Position numbers and translations under genes: made by a program
Assembly (NCBI RefSeq): GCF_001428685.1
Contig: NZ_LMIK01000004.1
Coordinates: 388,094-452,093, forward strand
Source: Lysobacter sp. Root76
GTDB taxonomy: Bacteria > Pseudomonadota > Gammaproteobacteria > Xanthomonadales > Xanthomonadaceae
Reading direction: 5' to 3'
Length of the DNA: 64,000 nt
Shown here: piece by piece, positions 47,643-57,507 of the stretch
Layout of the letters: every line of letters begins with the position of its first letter
Position numbering within the stretch: the stretch's first letter is position 1
Notes under the pieces: model-generated
What the model saw: the letters and a program-made list of their open reading frames with translations, nothing else
What the model was told of the DNA's origin: nothing
The model's database searches: none

Positions 47643-48662
47643 TCAACGCCTGACGTGATAGCCGTCCTGGGCGACGAAGGCGGCGACTTCCTCGGCGTCC
47701 GACCAGCCGAAGTCGCCGGGCACGGCGTGCTTGAGACAGGCCGCGCCCCAACCGAACTGCAGGCTGTGCGCGTCGTCCATGCCCGAGATCAGCCCGTGCA
47801 GCACGCCGGCCGCGAACGCGTCGCCGCTGCCGATGCGGTCGACGATCGCGCTCAGTTCGCATACCGGCGTCTGCGCGGCGGCGCCGTCGCGATGCAGCGA
47901 CAGCGCCGACAACGACTGACGGTCGACGCTGTGCTGCACGCGCACCGTGCTGGCCACGCGCTGCAGCTGCGGGAACGCGGCGAACGCGGCCCGCGCGGCG
48001 TCGGCGAAGCGCTGCTCGGCGCTCGCCGCATCGGTTTCGAAGCCGAGCACGACCGCGAAGTCGCGATGATCGGCGAAGATCAGTTCGGCCTGCGCCATCA
48101 GCTCGCGCAGGATCGCCGCGGCGTCGCCGCTCCAGGCCTGCCAGAGCTTGCTGCGGAAATTGCCGTCGAAGCTCACCCGCACGCCGGCGCGGCGCGCGGC
48201 CTGGGCGGCGGCGATCGCGGCCTGGGCCGTGACCGGACCCAGCGCCGGGGTCACGCCCGACAGATGCAGCCAGGCCGCGCCCTCCAGCAGGGCCGGCCAG
48301 TCGTAGGCATCGGCGCCGGCGCGCGCGAAGGCCGAGTCGGCGCGGTCGTAGAGCACGCTGCTGGGCCGATGGCCGGCGCCCGTCTCCAGGAAGTACAGGC
48401 CCATGCGACCCGGCGCGGGCCGCACGGCGCGGGTATCGACCCCATGCCGGCGCAGTTCGGCCACCGCCGCAGCGCCCAGGGCGTTATCGGCGACCCGGCC
48501 GATCACGGCCGCCTCGTGACCGTAGCGGGCCAGGGCCACGGCGACGTTGGCTTCGGCGCCGCCGACGTGGACCTGCAACGCCGGCGATTGCAGCAGGCGC
48601 TCATGGCCGGGGGCGCCCAAGCGCAGCAGCAGCTCCCCGAAACACACTATGCGTTGACTCAT
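47643..48662 (-). CDS. kdgK: 2-keto-3-deoxygluconate kinase
   Basis: This PfkB-family (ribokinase-like) enzyme phosphorylates 2-keto-3-deoxygluconate to KDPG in uronate catabolism. The 339-residue protein has HVGGAEANVAVALARYG near residues 32-48 and the C-terminal PfkB signature with GSGDAFAAG, whose Asp is the catalytic base. The specificity is inferred from its position at the edge of the pectin locus, divergent from a TonB receptor and sharing with it a putative operator. Fructokinase-type activity is the main alternative. Confidence 0.85.
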   Translation of the reverse strand: MSQRIVCFGELLLRLGAPGHERLLQSPALQVHVGGAEANVAVALARYGHEAAVIGRVADNALGAAAVAELRRHGVDTRAVRPAPGRMGLYFLETGAGHRPSSVLYDRADSAFARAGADAYDWPALLEGAAWLHLSGVTPALGPVTAQAAIAAAQAARRAGVRVSFDGNFRSKLWQAWSGDAAAILRELMAQAELIFADHRDFAVVLGFETDAASAEQRFADAARAAFAAFPQLQRVASTVRVQHSVDRQSLSALSLHRDGAAAQTPVCELSAIVDRIGSGDAFAAGVLHGLISGMDDAHSLQFGWGAACLKHAVPGDFGWSDAEEVAAFVAQDGYHVRR

Positions 48663-48751
48663 TCCACCCTCTCCGCGCCGGCCCCGCCGGTCCCCTGAAT
48701 ACCCGATTGCGCACCGCAGCATGATGTTGGCCCGAGCTTTTGCTAGGGTTT

Positions 48752-48766
48752 TGACCAGCGGTGTCA
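48752..48766. promoter_or_regulatory. Putative LacI-type operator, pectin locus site A
   Basis: TGACCAGCGGTGTCA has dyad ends TGAC/GTCA, and its right half CGGTGTCA is the exact reverse complement of the TGACACCG half-site seen before the pectate-lyase/hydratase pair and kduI. It lies between divergent kdgK and the receptor gene. Confidence 0.45.
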
Positions 48767-48853
48767 TTCGACCGCCCGAGACACCATAGCAAGCGCTGCA
48801 GGCTAGTCAACAAGCGCTATACAGCCGTCGGACCACTTTGGGAGGGGATCCAG

Positions 48854-51676
48854 ATGCAATCGCAACGCGCGGCAAAAAAGACACCGGTTACCGTTCTTGC
48901 AGGCGCCATCGCCCTGGCCCTGCAAATGGCGCCGGCGGTGGGGTTCGCGCAGCAGACCGCGGCGCCGGCCACAGCGGCGGCCGCCGAGCAGAACAGCGCG
49001 GACGCGGCGCCGGCCGCGTCCGAACCGGCCAAGGACCTGGAAACCGTCACCGTGACCGGCTTCCGCGGCAGCCTGGAACGCGCGCTGGACATCAAGCGCG
49101 GCGAGACCGGGGTGGTCGACGCCATCGTCGCCGAGGACATCGCCGACTTCCCCGACCTCAACCTGGCCGAATCGCTGCAGCGCATTCCCGGCGTGTCGAT
49201 CGCCCGCGACGCCGGCGAAGGCCGGCAGATCTCGGTGCGCGGCCTGGGCCCGGACTTCACCCGCGTGCGCATCAACGGCATGGAGGCGCTGACCACCACC
49301 GGCGGCACCGACAGTTCCGGCGGCGCCAACCGCGGCCGCGGTTTCGACTTCAACGTGTTCGCCTCGGAACTGTTCAACAGCCTGAAGGTGCGCAAGACCG
49401 CGTCGGCCGAAGTCGAGGAAGGTTCGCTCGGCGCCACCGTCGACCTGCAGACCGCGCGCCCGTTCGACTACGACGGTTTCACCTTCGTCGCCGGCGGCCA
49501 GCTCGGCTACAACGATCTGTCCGGCGACACCGACCCGCGCGCTTCGGCCTTGATCAGCAACACCTGGGGCGACGGCCGCTTCGGCGCTCTGCTCTCGGTC
49601 GCCTACACCGACCGGCGCCTGGTCGAGGAAGGCCACAGCACGGTGCGCTGGGACAACGGCCCGAGCAGCGGCGGCTTCAGCGCGGCTTCGCCGTTCAGCG
49701 CCGCGCGCGGCGCCGGCGTGTTCCACCCGCGCATTCCGCGCTACGGCGTGCTCGAACACGACCAGCAGCGCCTGGGCGTGACCGGCGCGCTGCAATGGAA
49801 GGTCAGCGACCGCACCGACATCGGCCTGGATCTGCTGTACGCCAAGTTCGACGCCACCCGCACCGAGAACTTCATCGAGGCGGTGTCATTCAGCCGCACC
49901 GGCACCGGCAAGCCGCAGACGGTGGTGCTGGACGGCCAGGTCGACGGCAACGGCAACCTGGTCTACGGCCGCTTCAACAACGTCGATGTGCGCTCGGAAG
50001 CGCGCTACGACGAACTCAGCACCAAGTTCACCCAGTTCAGTTTCTACGGCGACCACGAGCTCACCGACGACTTCAAGCTGCACGCCCAGGTCGGCCGCGC
50101 CAAGTCCGAGTTCGAGAACCCGATCCAGACCACGATCACGCTCGACCGCCAGAACGTGCAAGGCTACAGCTACGACTATCGCGGCAACGATCGCCTGCCG
50201 GTGATCGACAATGGCTTCGACGTCACCGATCCCAGCCAGTGGACCTTCGTCAACGGCATCTCCGAGATCCGCCTGCGCCCGCAGTTCGCCACCAACACCT
50301 ACGACACCGCCCAACTCGATTTCGCCTGGGACCTGGCGCCGGCCTTCAAGCTCAAGGGCGGCGCGCAGTTCAAGGAATACACCTTCGAGAGCCGCGAGTT
50401 CCGGCGCGCGTCCGAGCTGGCGGTGCCCGGGCTGCCGGCCGGCACCAGCCTTGCCGACCTGACCTCGCTGATCGGCCTGGAGAACACCCGCACCGGCGCC
50501 GGCAACGATTCGGTCTGGCTGATTCCCGACATCGACGCCTTCAACCGCGTGTTCAATATCTACGGCAACACCGGCACCTTCACCGTCAGCGACAAGATCG
50601 CCGGCGTGCTTGGCAACAACCGCAGCGTCACCGAACGCGACCAGGGCTTCTACCTGCAGGGCGACTTCAACACCCAGCTCGGTTCGATCCCGATCAGCGG
50701 CAACATCGGCGTGCGCCAGGTCGACACCAAGCAAACCTCGACCGGCTACGCCATCGTCGGCGGCGTGCCGGTGCGAACCACGGTGCAGCGCACTTACGAC
50801 GACACCCTGCCCTCGTTGAACCTGGTCGCAGACCTGACGCCGGATTTCCTGGTCCGCTTCGGCGCCGCCAAGGTGATGTCGCGTCCCGGCCTGGGCAACC
50901 TCACGCCCGGCGTCACCGTCAACGTCAGCGGCGGCGCGCGCACGGTCAACGGCGGCAATCCGCTGCTGGAACCGTTCCGCGCCAAGACCTACGACCTGAG
51001 CCTGGAGTGGTACTTCGCCGACGAGGCCCTGCTCGGCCTGGGCCTGTTCTACAAGGACATCAGCACCTTCGTGCAGACCTCGCGCGAAACCCGCCCGTAC
51101 AACACCTCCGGCCTGCCCGACAGCCTGCTCGCCGGTACCGGCGCTTCGCCCACCGACGACTTCCAGTTCAACATTCCGGTCAACACGCCCGGCGGCAGCC
51201 TGCAGGGTTTCGAACTGAGCTACCAGCAGCCCTTCACCTTCCTGCCGGAAGGCTTCTGGCAGGACTTCGGCGTGCAGCTCAACTACACCTACGTCGAATC
51301 GAAGATCCAGTACGTGACTTCGACCGGCGCGTCCTCGCTGCGGACCGACCTGACCGGCCTGTCCAAGAACGCCTACAACGCCACGCTCTACTACGAAGGC
51401 GAGCGCTTCGGCGCGCGCGTCTCGGCGGCCTACCGCGACGACTACCTGACCACGGTGCCGGGCCGCAACAACAACGACGTCGAAGGCACCAAGGCCACCA
51501 CCACCATCGACATGTCGGCTTCGTGGAAGCTCAACGACCGCATCGAGCTGACCCTGGAAGGGCTGAACCTCACCGACGAGTACAACGACCAGTGGGTGGA
51601 TTCGCTGGGCGACCGTGCCTCGGTCTACCACCACACCGGCCGCCAGTACTTCCTCGGCATCCGCTACAAGCTGTGA
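48854..51676 (+). CDS. TonB-dependent receptor of the pectin locus
   Basis: The 940-residue receptor has a signal peptide (about 1-34), a TonB-box-like DLETVTVTGFRGSLERALDIKR (the signature of the carbohydrate-type TIGR01782 group), a plug with IPGVSIARDAGEGRQISVRGLGPDFTRVRINGMEA, and a barrel ending YFLGIRYKL. Receptors of this class import plant-polymer oligosaccharides; here oligogalacturonides are likely. GGAGGGG precedes the ATG by six bases. It is followed by the pectin-degrading enzymes on the same strand. Confidence 0.92.
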   Translation: MQSQRAAKKTPVTVLAGAIALALQMAPAVGFAQQTAAPATAAAAEQNSADAAPAASEPAKDLETVTVTGFRGSLERALDIKRGETGVVDAIVAEDIADFPDLNLAESLQRIPGVSIARDAGEGRQISVRGLGPDFTRVRINGMEALTTTGGTDSSGGANRGRGFDFNVFASELFNSLKVRKTASAEVEEGSLGATVDLQTARPFDYDGFTFVAGGQLGYNDLSGDTDPRASALISNTWGDGRFGALLSVAYTDRRLVEEGHSTVRWDNGPSSGGFSAASPFSAARGAGVFHPRIPRYGVLEHDQQRLGVTGALQWKVSDRTDIGLDLLYAKFDATRTENFIEAVSFSRTGTGKPQTVVLDGQVDGNGNLVYGRFNNVDVRSEARYDELSTKFTQFSFYGDHELTDDFKLHAQVGRAKSEFENPIQTTITLDRQNVQGYSYDYRGNDRLPVIDNGFDVTDPSQWTFVNGISEIRLRPQFATNTYDTAQLDFAWDLAPAFKLKGGAQFKEYTFESREFRRASELAVPGLPAGTSLADLTSLIGLENTRTGAGNDSVWLIPDIDAFNRVFNIYGNTGTFTVSDKIAGVLGNNRSVTERDQGFYLQGDFNTQLGSIPISGNIGVRQVDTKQTSTGYAIVGGVPVRTTVQRTYDDTLPSLNLVADLTPDFLVRFGAAKVMSRPGLGNLTPGVTVNVSGGARTVNGGNPLLEPFRAKTYDLSLEWYFADEALLGLGLFYKDISTFVQTSRETRPYNTSGLPDSLLAGTGASPTDDFQFNIPVNTPGGSLQGFELSYQQPFTFLPEGFWQDFGVQLNYTYVESKIQYVTSTGASSLRTDLTGLSKNAYNATLYYEGERFGARVSAAYRDDYLTTVPGRNNNDVEGTKATTTIDMSASWKLNDRIELTLEGLNLTDEYNDQWVDSLGDRASVYHHTGRQYFLGIRYKL

Positions 51677-51910
51677 TCGCGCATTGACGATCGTGCCGGC
51701 CGCGCGCGGATGCGACGCGGCCGGCTTCGGCGGTTTCGCATCCGCGCCGGCCGAACCTCCGGCGCTGCAGGCAGTACGGGTCACTGCAACAGTCCCGACG
51801 AATCCAGACAGCGCAGGCATCGCCCGGCGATCCGATCGCAACGCCGCCGCCCACGCGCGCCTTCCGTGTTCGTCGTCCATCGACTGCACCACGACAAGGA
51901 GCTCCCCGCA

Positions 51911-53251
51911 ATGAACGCCGCGAAAATCGTCCTGTGCGCCGGCATCGCGCTGGCAATGCTGTCCACGGCCGCGCAGGCCGGCCATGCCCGCGACATCGAC
52001 CGCGAGACCTTGCCCGCCAACGACGGCTGGGCCTCGCTGGCCACCGCCGCGCTGCCGCAGGGCACCACCGGCGGTTCGGCCGCCGCCGAGGACCGCGTGC
52101 ACGAGGTGCACGACCGCAACGAACTGGTCGCCGCGCTCGCGTTTCCGGACCCGACGCCGAAGATCGTCCGCATCGTCGGCACCATCGACGCCAATGTCGA
52201 CGCCGGCGGGCAGCCGCTAAGCTGCGCCGACTACGCGCGCCCCGATCCGCAGACCGCGACCCCGTACACGCTCGAGGCCTTCCTGGCCGCCTACGATCCG
52301 GCGACCTGGGGACGCGTCAATCCCAGCGGCCCGCTCGAGCGCGCGCGCCTGGCCTCGGTCGCCGCGCAGCAGGCGCGCGTGCGGATCCGGATTCCGGCCA
52401 ACACCACGCTGGTCGGCGTCGGCCGCGACGCGCGCGTGCGCGGCGCCTGGTTCGACATACGTCCCGGCAGCACCAGCGGCAACCAGCCGATGAACGTGAT
52501 CGTGCGCAATCTGCGTTTCGAAGACACCTACGACTGCTTCCCGCAGTGGTCGCCGACCGACGGCGCCACCGGCAACTGGAACTCGCAGTACGACGCGATC
52601 TCGGTGCGCAACGCCACCCATGTCTGGATCGACCACAACGAGTTCAAGGACGCGGCGACCGACGACGCGACCCTGCCGAACTACTTCGGCCGGATCTACC
52701 AGATCCACGACGGCCTGGTCGACGTGACCAACGAATCGGATCTGGTGACGGTTTCCTGGAACCGCTTCAGCGAGCACGACAAGGCGATGCTGGTGGGCTC
52801 TTCGGACAGCGCGGTCGCCGATCGCGGCAAGCTGCGGCTGACCCTGCACCACAATCATTTCCACAACCTCGGCCAGCGCGTGCCGCGCGTGCGTTACGGA
52901 CAGGTGCACGTCTACAACAATCTCTACAGCGCCGATCGCGCCGGAGCCGACCGCTACGCCTACAGTTGGGGCGCCGGCATCGAGTCGCAGATATTCGCGC
53001 AGAACAACCATTTCCTGACCGATCGCGCCTTGACGCCGGAACTGTTCATCCAGCGCCTCAACGGCACGCGCCTGCAGGCCGCCGGCACCTTGCACAACGG
53101 CCGCGCGGTCGACCCGGTCGCCGCGTTCAATGCCGCCAACGGCGACAGCCTGAGCGGCACGGTGGAATGGACGCCGACGCTGTACCGCCGGATCGATCCG
53201 ACCTGGCTGGTGCCGACCCCGGTGCTGATCGGCGCGGGTCCGTCGCGGTGA
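51911..53251 (+). CDS. Secreted pectate lyase, PL1 family
   Basis: The enzyme cleaves polygalacturonate by beta-elimination with calcium. The 446-residue protein has a signal peptide (to AQA, about 23). It shows the PL1 parallel beta-helix motifs NVIVRNLRFED, YDAISVRNATHVWIDHNEF (calcium-binding acids), VSWNRFSEHDKAMLVG and HHNHFHNLGQRVPRVRYGQVHVYNN, the last holding the catalytic Arg. Its TGA overlaps the GTG of the pectinesterase gene. The ATG at 51911 has AAGGAG at good spacing. Confidence 0.95.
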   Translation: MNAAKIVLCAGIALAMLSTAAQAGHARDIDRETLPANDGWASLATAALPQGTTGGSAAAEDRVHEVHDRNELVAALAFPDPTPKIVRIVGTIDANVDAGGQPLSCADYARPDPQTATPYTLEAFLAAYDPATWGRVNPSGPLERARLASVAAQQARVRIRIPANTTLVGVGRDARVRGAWFDIRPGSTSGNQPMNVIVRNLRFEDTYDCFPQWSPTDGATGNWNSQYDAISVRNATHVWIDHNEFKDAATDDATLPNYFGRIYQIHDGLVDVTNESDLVTVSWNRFSEHDKAMLVGSSDSAVADRGKLRLTLHHNHFHNLGQRVPRVRYGQVHVYNNLYSADRAGADRYAYSWGAGIESQIFAQNNHFLTDRALTPELFIQRLNGTRLQAAGTLHNGRAVDPVAAFNAANGDSLSGTVEWTPTLYRRIDPTWLVPTPVLIGAGPSR

Positions 53252-54375
53252 TCGACGGCGCCACGCGCAGCCGGCGCCGCTTCCTGCAGGCGGCGCTGGC
53301 GTCCGCCGCCCTCGCCGCCAGCGCGCGCGCCGCGGACTCCCAGGCCGGCGCCGGCTTCGACGCGGTGGTCGCAAGCGGCGCCGGCCGTGGCGACGCGCCG
53401 GCGTTCGGATCGGTGCAGGCCGCGATCGATGCGGCGCCGCGCGATGGCCGGCGCCCGTACCGGATCCTGATCGGGCGCGGCGTATGGCGCGAGAAGCTGC
53501 TGATCGACAAGCCCAACATCCATCTGATCGGCGAGGACCGCGCCGGCAGCGTGCTCAGCTACGACGCCGCGGCCGGCATGGCGCGGCCCGACGGCGAAGC
53601 CTGGGGCACCTGGGGCTGCGCCAGCGTGATCGTGCGCGCGCCGGACTTCCGCGCCGAACGCCTGCGCATCGAGAACGCATTCGACTACGTCGGCAACCTC
53701 AGCGCGCCGCGCTTCGAGCCGATCGGCCCCAACGGCGCGCAGGCGGTGGCGCTGATGCTGGACCGCGGCGCCGAGCGCAGCGTGCTGCACGAAGTCGATC
53801 TGCACGGGCACCAGGACACCTTGTTCGCCGACGCCGGCCGCAGCCTGTTCCGGCGTTGCCGCATCGCCGGCAGCGTCGATTTCGTGTTCGGCGGCGGCGA
53901 TGCGCTGTTCGAGGATTGCGAACTGCATTCGCGCTACCGGCCGGGCAAGGAGCGCCAGGGCTACGTGGCGGTGCCGTGCACGCCCAGCGCGCAAACCTAC
54001 GGGCTCAGCTTCCTGCGCTGCCGCCTCACTCGCGACGCCGAGGTGCCCGATGCCAGCGTCGCGCTCGGACGCGCCTGGCGGCCCGGGCGCACGTTCGCCG
54101 ACGGCAAGTACGGCGATCCCGACGCGGTCGGCGCGGCGGTGTATCTGTCGTGCTGGATGGACGCGCACATCGATCCGCGCGGCTGGGACGCGATGGGCTA
54201 CACGGCGCGCGATGGCAGCCGCGCCATGCTGGCGCCGGAAGCGGCGCGCCTGTACGAACACGACAGCCGCGGCCCCGGCGCGGCGCGCACGCCCGGCCGG
54301 CGCCGGCTCGACCGCGCCGCGGTCGCGCGCCATCGCCGCGATCTGGTGCTGGGCGGCTGGCAACCCGAACTTTGA
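53248..54375 (+). CDS. Pectinesterase (pectin methylesterase), Tat-type signal
   Basis: The enzyme removes methyl esters from pectin so pectate lyases can act. The 375-residue CE8 protein has a twin-arginine-like signal SRRRFLQAALASAA. Active-site blocks are GPNGAQAVALML, HGHQDTLFADAG (first catalytic Asp), SVDFVFGGGDALFEDC (second Asp) and LGRAWRPG (Arg). It begins with GTG at 53248 within the previous stop, so it is translationally coupled to the pectate lyase. Confidence 0.93.
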   Translation: MIDGATRSRRRFLQAALASAALAASARAADSQAGAGFDAVVASGAGRGDAPAFGSVQAAIDAAPRDGRRPYRILIGRGVWREKLLIDKPNIHLIGEDRAGSVLSYDAAAGMARPDGEAWGTWGCASVIVRAPDFRAERLRIENAFDYVGNLSAPRFEPIGPNGAQAVALMLDRGAERSVLHEVDLHGHQDTLFADAGRSLFRRCRIAGSVDFVFGGGDALFEDCELHSRYRPGKERQGYVAVPCTPSAQTYGLSFLRCRLTRDAEVPDASVALGRAWRPGRTFADGKYGDPDAVGAAVYLSCWMDAHIDPRGWDAMGYTARDGSRAMLAPEAARLYEHDSRGPGAARTPGRRRLDRAAVARHRRDLVLGGWQPEL

Positions 54376-54389
54376 CCGCGAGGATACGT

Positions 54390-55160
54390 ATGCGCCGCTG
54401 GCCTTACCTGCTGTTGCTGTGCCTGAGCCTGGCCACGGCGGCGAGCTTCGCCGGCGCGCGCGCGCCAGCCGCCGCGATCCACCTCGCCGGCGATTCGACC
54501 ATGGCCGAGAAACTTGCCGAGAAGCGCCCGGAAACCGGTTGGGGCGAGCACCTGACCGCGCGCTTCCGGCCCGGCACGGTGCGCGTGGTCAATCATGCGA
54601 AGAACGGCCGCAGTACCCGCAGCTTCATCGAAGAAGGCCGCTGGCAGGCGCTGCTGGATGGCCTGCACGCCGGCGACTGGGTGCTGATCCAGTTCGGCCA
54701 CAACGACCAATCGGTCGAGAAGCCCGACCGTTACACGCCGCTGGCCGACTACGAACGCAACCTCGCAGGTTTCGTCGCCGATGTGCGCGCACGCGGCGCC
54801 ACGCCGATCCTGCTGACGCCGGTATCGCGGCGCCGCTACGACGAGCAGGGCCGGGTCCAGGACAGCCACGGCGAGTATCCGGGCCGGGTGCGAGCGCTGG
54901 CGGCGCGCGAGCGCGTGGCCCTGATCGATCTGGAGCGCCGCAGCCAGGCGCTGCTGCAGGAAGCCGGCGTCGATGGCTCGCGGCGGCTGTTCCTGCAACT
55001 GGCGCCGGGCGAGCATCCGAACTATCCGAACGGGGTGACCGACAACACCCATTTCTCGCCGGCCGGCGCGCGCCGGATCGCGATCGAATTCGCGTCCGCC
55101 CTGCGCGGCTCGGACCTGGCGCTGGCGAAACTGCTGCGCGACGACGACGCGGCGCGCTGA
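54390..55160 (+). CDS. Rhamnogalacturonan acetylesterase, SGNH/CE12
   Basis: The 256-residue esterase removes acetyl groups from rhamnogalacturonan. It has a signal peptide (to about GARA, residue 25) and the four SGNH blocks: IHLAGDSTMAEK (Ser), AKNGRSTRSF (Gly region), IQFGHNDQS (Asn) and VTDNTHFSPAGA (Asp-His). It follows the pectinesterase gene by 14 bases with the GAGGATAC Shine-Dalgarno before the ATG and is convergent with the second pectate lyase. Confidence 0.92.
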   Translation: MRRWPYLLLLCLSLATAASFAGARAPAAAIHLAGDSTMAEKLAEKRPETGWGEHLTARFRPGTVRVVNHAKNGRSTRSFIEEGRWQALLDGLHAGDWVLIQFGHNDQSVEKPDRYTPLADYERNLAGFVADVRARGATPILLTPVSRRRYDEQGRVQDSHGEYPGRVRALAARERVALIDLERRSQALLQEAGVDGSRRLFLQLAPGEHPNYPNGVTDNTHFSPAGARRIAIEFASALRGSDLALAKLLRDDDAAR

Positions 55161-55185
55161 GCGTCGCGCCGGCATCGCACGCAAC

Positions 55186-56556
55186 TCACTTCAGCGGCGC
55201 ACGCCGCGGCAGCGGCTTCAGCGGTTCCATGGTCGCCAGGTCCCAATCCTCCGGCACGAACGCCTGCTGGGTCGGCGCCTGCTTGGGATAGCCGCCGACT
55301 TCGCTTTCGCTGTCGATGATCTTGCCGCGGCCCTCGATGGTGTCGGCGAGGATGCGGCGGTCGATATCGTCGCGGTCCCAGGGCCGCGCGCCGGCTTGCG
55401 CGACCACCGCGTCCTGGACCTGCGCGGACGGCAGCAGCGTCACCCCGAACGGCAACGGCGGCGCCTGGGCGCTTTCGATCACCCGAACCGGCGCGGTGGT
55501 GTAGCGGCCCTGCTGCGGCAGCGGCCGGCCGAGGCGGTCGACGACGAGGTTGTCTTCGGCGTAGAGCTCGACGTCCCCCGAACCGCCGACCATGAAGAAC
55601 GCCAGTTCCTGCGTCGACGGCCCGGCGCGCATCACGTTGCCGCGCGCGACCATCTGGCCGGTCGAGTACGGATGGCCCAGCCATTCCTCCGCGATCAGGT
55701 TGTAGTGCACGGCGCGCTGGCCGGGGTCGTAGATCAGGTTGTTGATGACCTGGCCGCGCGCGCCGCCCTTGAACAGCGGGTTGCGTTCGTAATTGTGCGC
55801 GTAGAGGTTGCCGACGATCAGCACCTCGTTGACGTGGTCGTGGATCAGCGAGCCCTTGGAGTGCTCGCCCTTGGCGTGGGTGGCGTTGGCCAGGCCCTCG
55901 GCGATCAGGTTGTGGCTGAAGGTGATCCGGCGCGAGGCGTTCTCCATCCAGTCCTTTTCGCTCTCGCCGAAGAAGCGCGTGCTCGAGGCCGACAGGTTCT
56001 CGTCGGTGGCCCAGGTCAGCGAGCAGTGATCGACGATCACATCGCGGGCGCCGCGCACGGTGGTGATGGCGTCGAAATCCAGGCCGGCCCTCTTGCCCGC
56101 GCCGGCTTCGCCGGGACGCACGCGGATATGCCGCACGACCACGTCGTGGGTCGCGACGATCAGGCCGCCGCGGATGAAGGTGACGCCCGGCTGCGGCGCG
56201 GTCTGGCCGGCGACGGTGAGGTAGGGCTCGGTGATGCGGACCTCCTGGCGATCCAGGTCGATCACGCCGCCGACTTCGAATACGACGATGCGCGGGCCCT
56301 TGGCCGCGACCGCCTCGGCGAACGAGCCCGGCCCCGACGCGGCCAGCGTGGTCACGCGCAGGATGCGGCCGCCGCGCCCGCCGGGCGTGTGCGCGGCCCA
56401 GCCCTGGGCGCCCGGGAACGCCGGCACCGGCGCCTCGGCGGCGATTGCCGGTGCCAGCGCGGCCAGGCCCAGCAGCGCGCCGGCCAGCCAGCGCAGCCTG
56501 CGTCCGCGACCACCGGCGCCCGCCCCACCACGTTTTTGCCCCTGCAACTGGATCAT
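55186..56556 (-). CDS. Second secreted pectate lyase (PL1-type)
   Basis: The 456-residue protein has a long N-terminus with a basic stretch and a hydrophobic signal (about 22-40). Beta-helix motifs follow: FPGAQGWAAHTPGGRGGRILRVTTL, VVVRHIRVRPGE, DVIVDHCSLTWATDENLS and HNLIAEGL. It is distant from the first lyase and belongs to another PL1 subgroup, so its preferred chain or methylation state may differ. It is the only enzyme of the locus on the minus strand and is divergent from the hydratase gene across a putative operator. Confidence 0.88.
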   Translation of the reverse strand: MIQLQGQKRGGAGAGGRGRRLRWLAGALLGLAALAPAIAAEAPVPAFPGAQGWAAHTPGGRGGRILRVTTLAASGPGSFAEAVAAKGPRIVVFEVGGVIDLDRQEVRITEPYLTVAGQTAPQPGVTFIRGGLIVATHDVVVRHIRVRPGEAGAGKRAGLDFDAITTVRGARDVIVDHCSLTWATDENLSASSTRFFGESEKDWMENASRRITFSHNLIAEGLANATHAKGEHSKGSLIHDHVNEVLIVGNLYAHNYERNPLFKGGARGQVINNLIYDPGQRAVHYNLIAEEWLGHPYSTGQMVARGNVMRAGPSTQELAFFMVGGSGDVELYAEDNLVVDRLGRPLPQQGRYTTAPVRVIESAQAPPLPFGVTLLPSAQVQDAVVAQAGARPWDRDDIDRRILADTIEGRGKIIDSESEVGGYPKQAPTQQAFVPEDWDLATMEPLKPLPRRAPLK

Positions 56557-56600
56557 CGATCTGTCCCCTCCGGCGCCCGAGTGTAGGCCCGGATTGTCAA

Positions 56601-56614
56601 TGACACCGGTTTCC
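56601..56614. promoter_or_regulatory. Putative LacI-type operator, pectin locus site B
   Basis: TGACACCGGTTTCC is an imperfect palindrome around CCGG (5 of 7 positions pair). It sits between the divergent pectate lyase and hydratase/TRAP transcription units, 45 and 61 bases from their starts. Confidence 0.55.
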
Positions 56615-56661
56615 TATACAACACTTCCGACGAGGAAACGCTGCAGGGGATCCGATCCGGC

Positions 56662-57507
56662 ATGGATACATCGACCATCGAAGATGGCGGCGAAGACAGC
56701 GCGATCGCGCGGCGCCTGGTCGCGGCGCGCCGCGCCGCGCAGGCGCTGCCGGACTATCCGGGCACGCTGCCGCGCACCCTGGACGAGGGCTATGCCGTGC
56801 AGGACCGGGCGATCGCGCTGTGGGGACAACCGATCGCGGGCTGGAAGGTCGGCCGCATCCCGGACGCCTGGGAGCGCCGGCTGGGCGAGGAGCGTCTGGT
56901 CGGGCCGATCTTCGCCGACGCGGTGCAACTGGCAACCGGTGGACATCCTGGCCGGTTCGCGGCCATCGGCGGCGGTTTCGCCGCGGTCGAGGCCGAGTTC
57001 GTGTTTCGGCTCGGCGCCGACGCCCCGCCCGAGCGCACCGAGTACAGCCACGAAGACGCCGCCGCCCTGGTCGACGTCCTGGCGATCGGGATCGAGCTGG
57101 CCGGCAGCCCCTTGCCGGACATCAACCTGCTCGGCCCGCCGATCGTGGTCTCGGACTTCGGCAACAACGCCGGCCTGATCGTCGGCCCCGAGATTCCGGG
57201 CTGGCGCGACCTCGCCGACGCCGAGCTGCGCTGCGAAACCTTCATCGACGGGCGCTCGGTCGGCCACGGCGGCGCCGGATCGATCGCCGGCGGCCTGCTC
57301 GCGGCGCTGGCCTTCGCCCTGTCGCGCTGCGCGCAGCGCGGCTATCCGCTCAAGGCCGGCATGTGGGTGACCACCGGCGCGGCCACCGGCATCCACGACA
57401 TCCTGGCCGGACAAAGCGCGATGATCTCGTTCGGCCGCTGGGGCCGCCTGCACTGCGAAACGGTGCGCGCCGCCAGCGTGGATCCGCAACCGGAGAACGC
57501 CGCATGA
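56662..57507 (+). CDS. 2-keto-4-pentenoate hydratase/FAH-type enzyme
   Basis: The 281-residue protein has the MhpD-like fumarylacetoacetase fold: GWKVGRIPDAW, the metal-binding Glu pair in AVEAEFVFRL, a third Glu in IGIELAGSPLPD, and GIHDILAGQSAMISFGRWG. Family members hydrate or decarboxylate 2-keto acids in meta-cleavage pathways. There is no aromatic pathway here; being first in the TRAP operon it may act on a keto-acid from uronate breakdown or remove a by-product. It overlaps the DctP gene by four bases (ATGA). Confidence 0.82.
   Translation: MDTSTIEDGGEDSAIARRLVAARRAAQALPDYPGTLPRTLDEGYAVQDRAIALWGQPIAGWKVGRIPDAWERRLGEERLVGPIFADAVQLATGGHPGRFAAIGGGFAAVEAEFVFRLGADAPPERTEYSHEDAAALVDVLAIGIELAGSPLPDINLLGPPIVVSDFGNNAGLIVGPEIPGWRDLADAELRCETFIDGRSVGHGGAGSIAGGLLAALAFALSRCAQRGYPLKAGMWVTTGAATGIHDILAGQSAMISFGRWGRLHCETVRAASVDPQPENAA

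Noticed and set aside
48880-48892. Operator-like GACACCGGTTACC within the pectin receptor gene
   Set aside because: It lies inside the signal-peptide codons and can be explained by the coding sequence (Thr-Pro-Val-Thr); kept only as a note.
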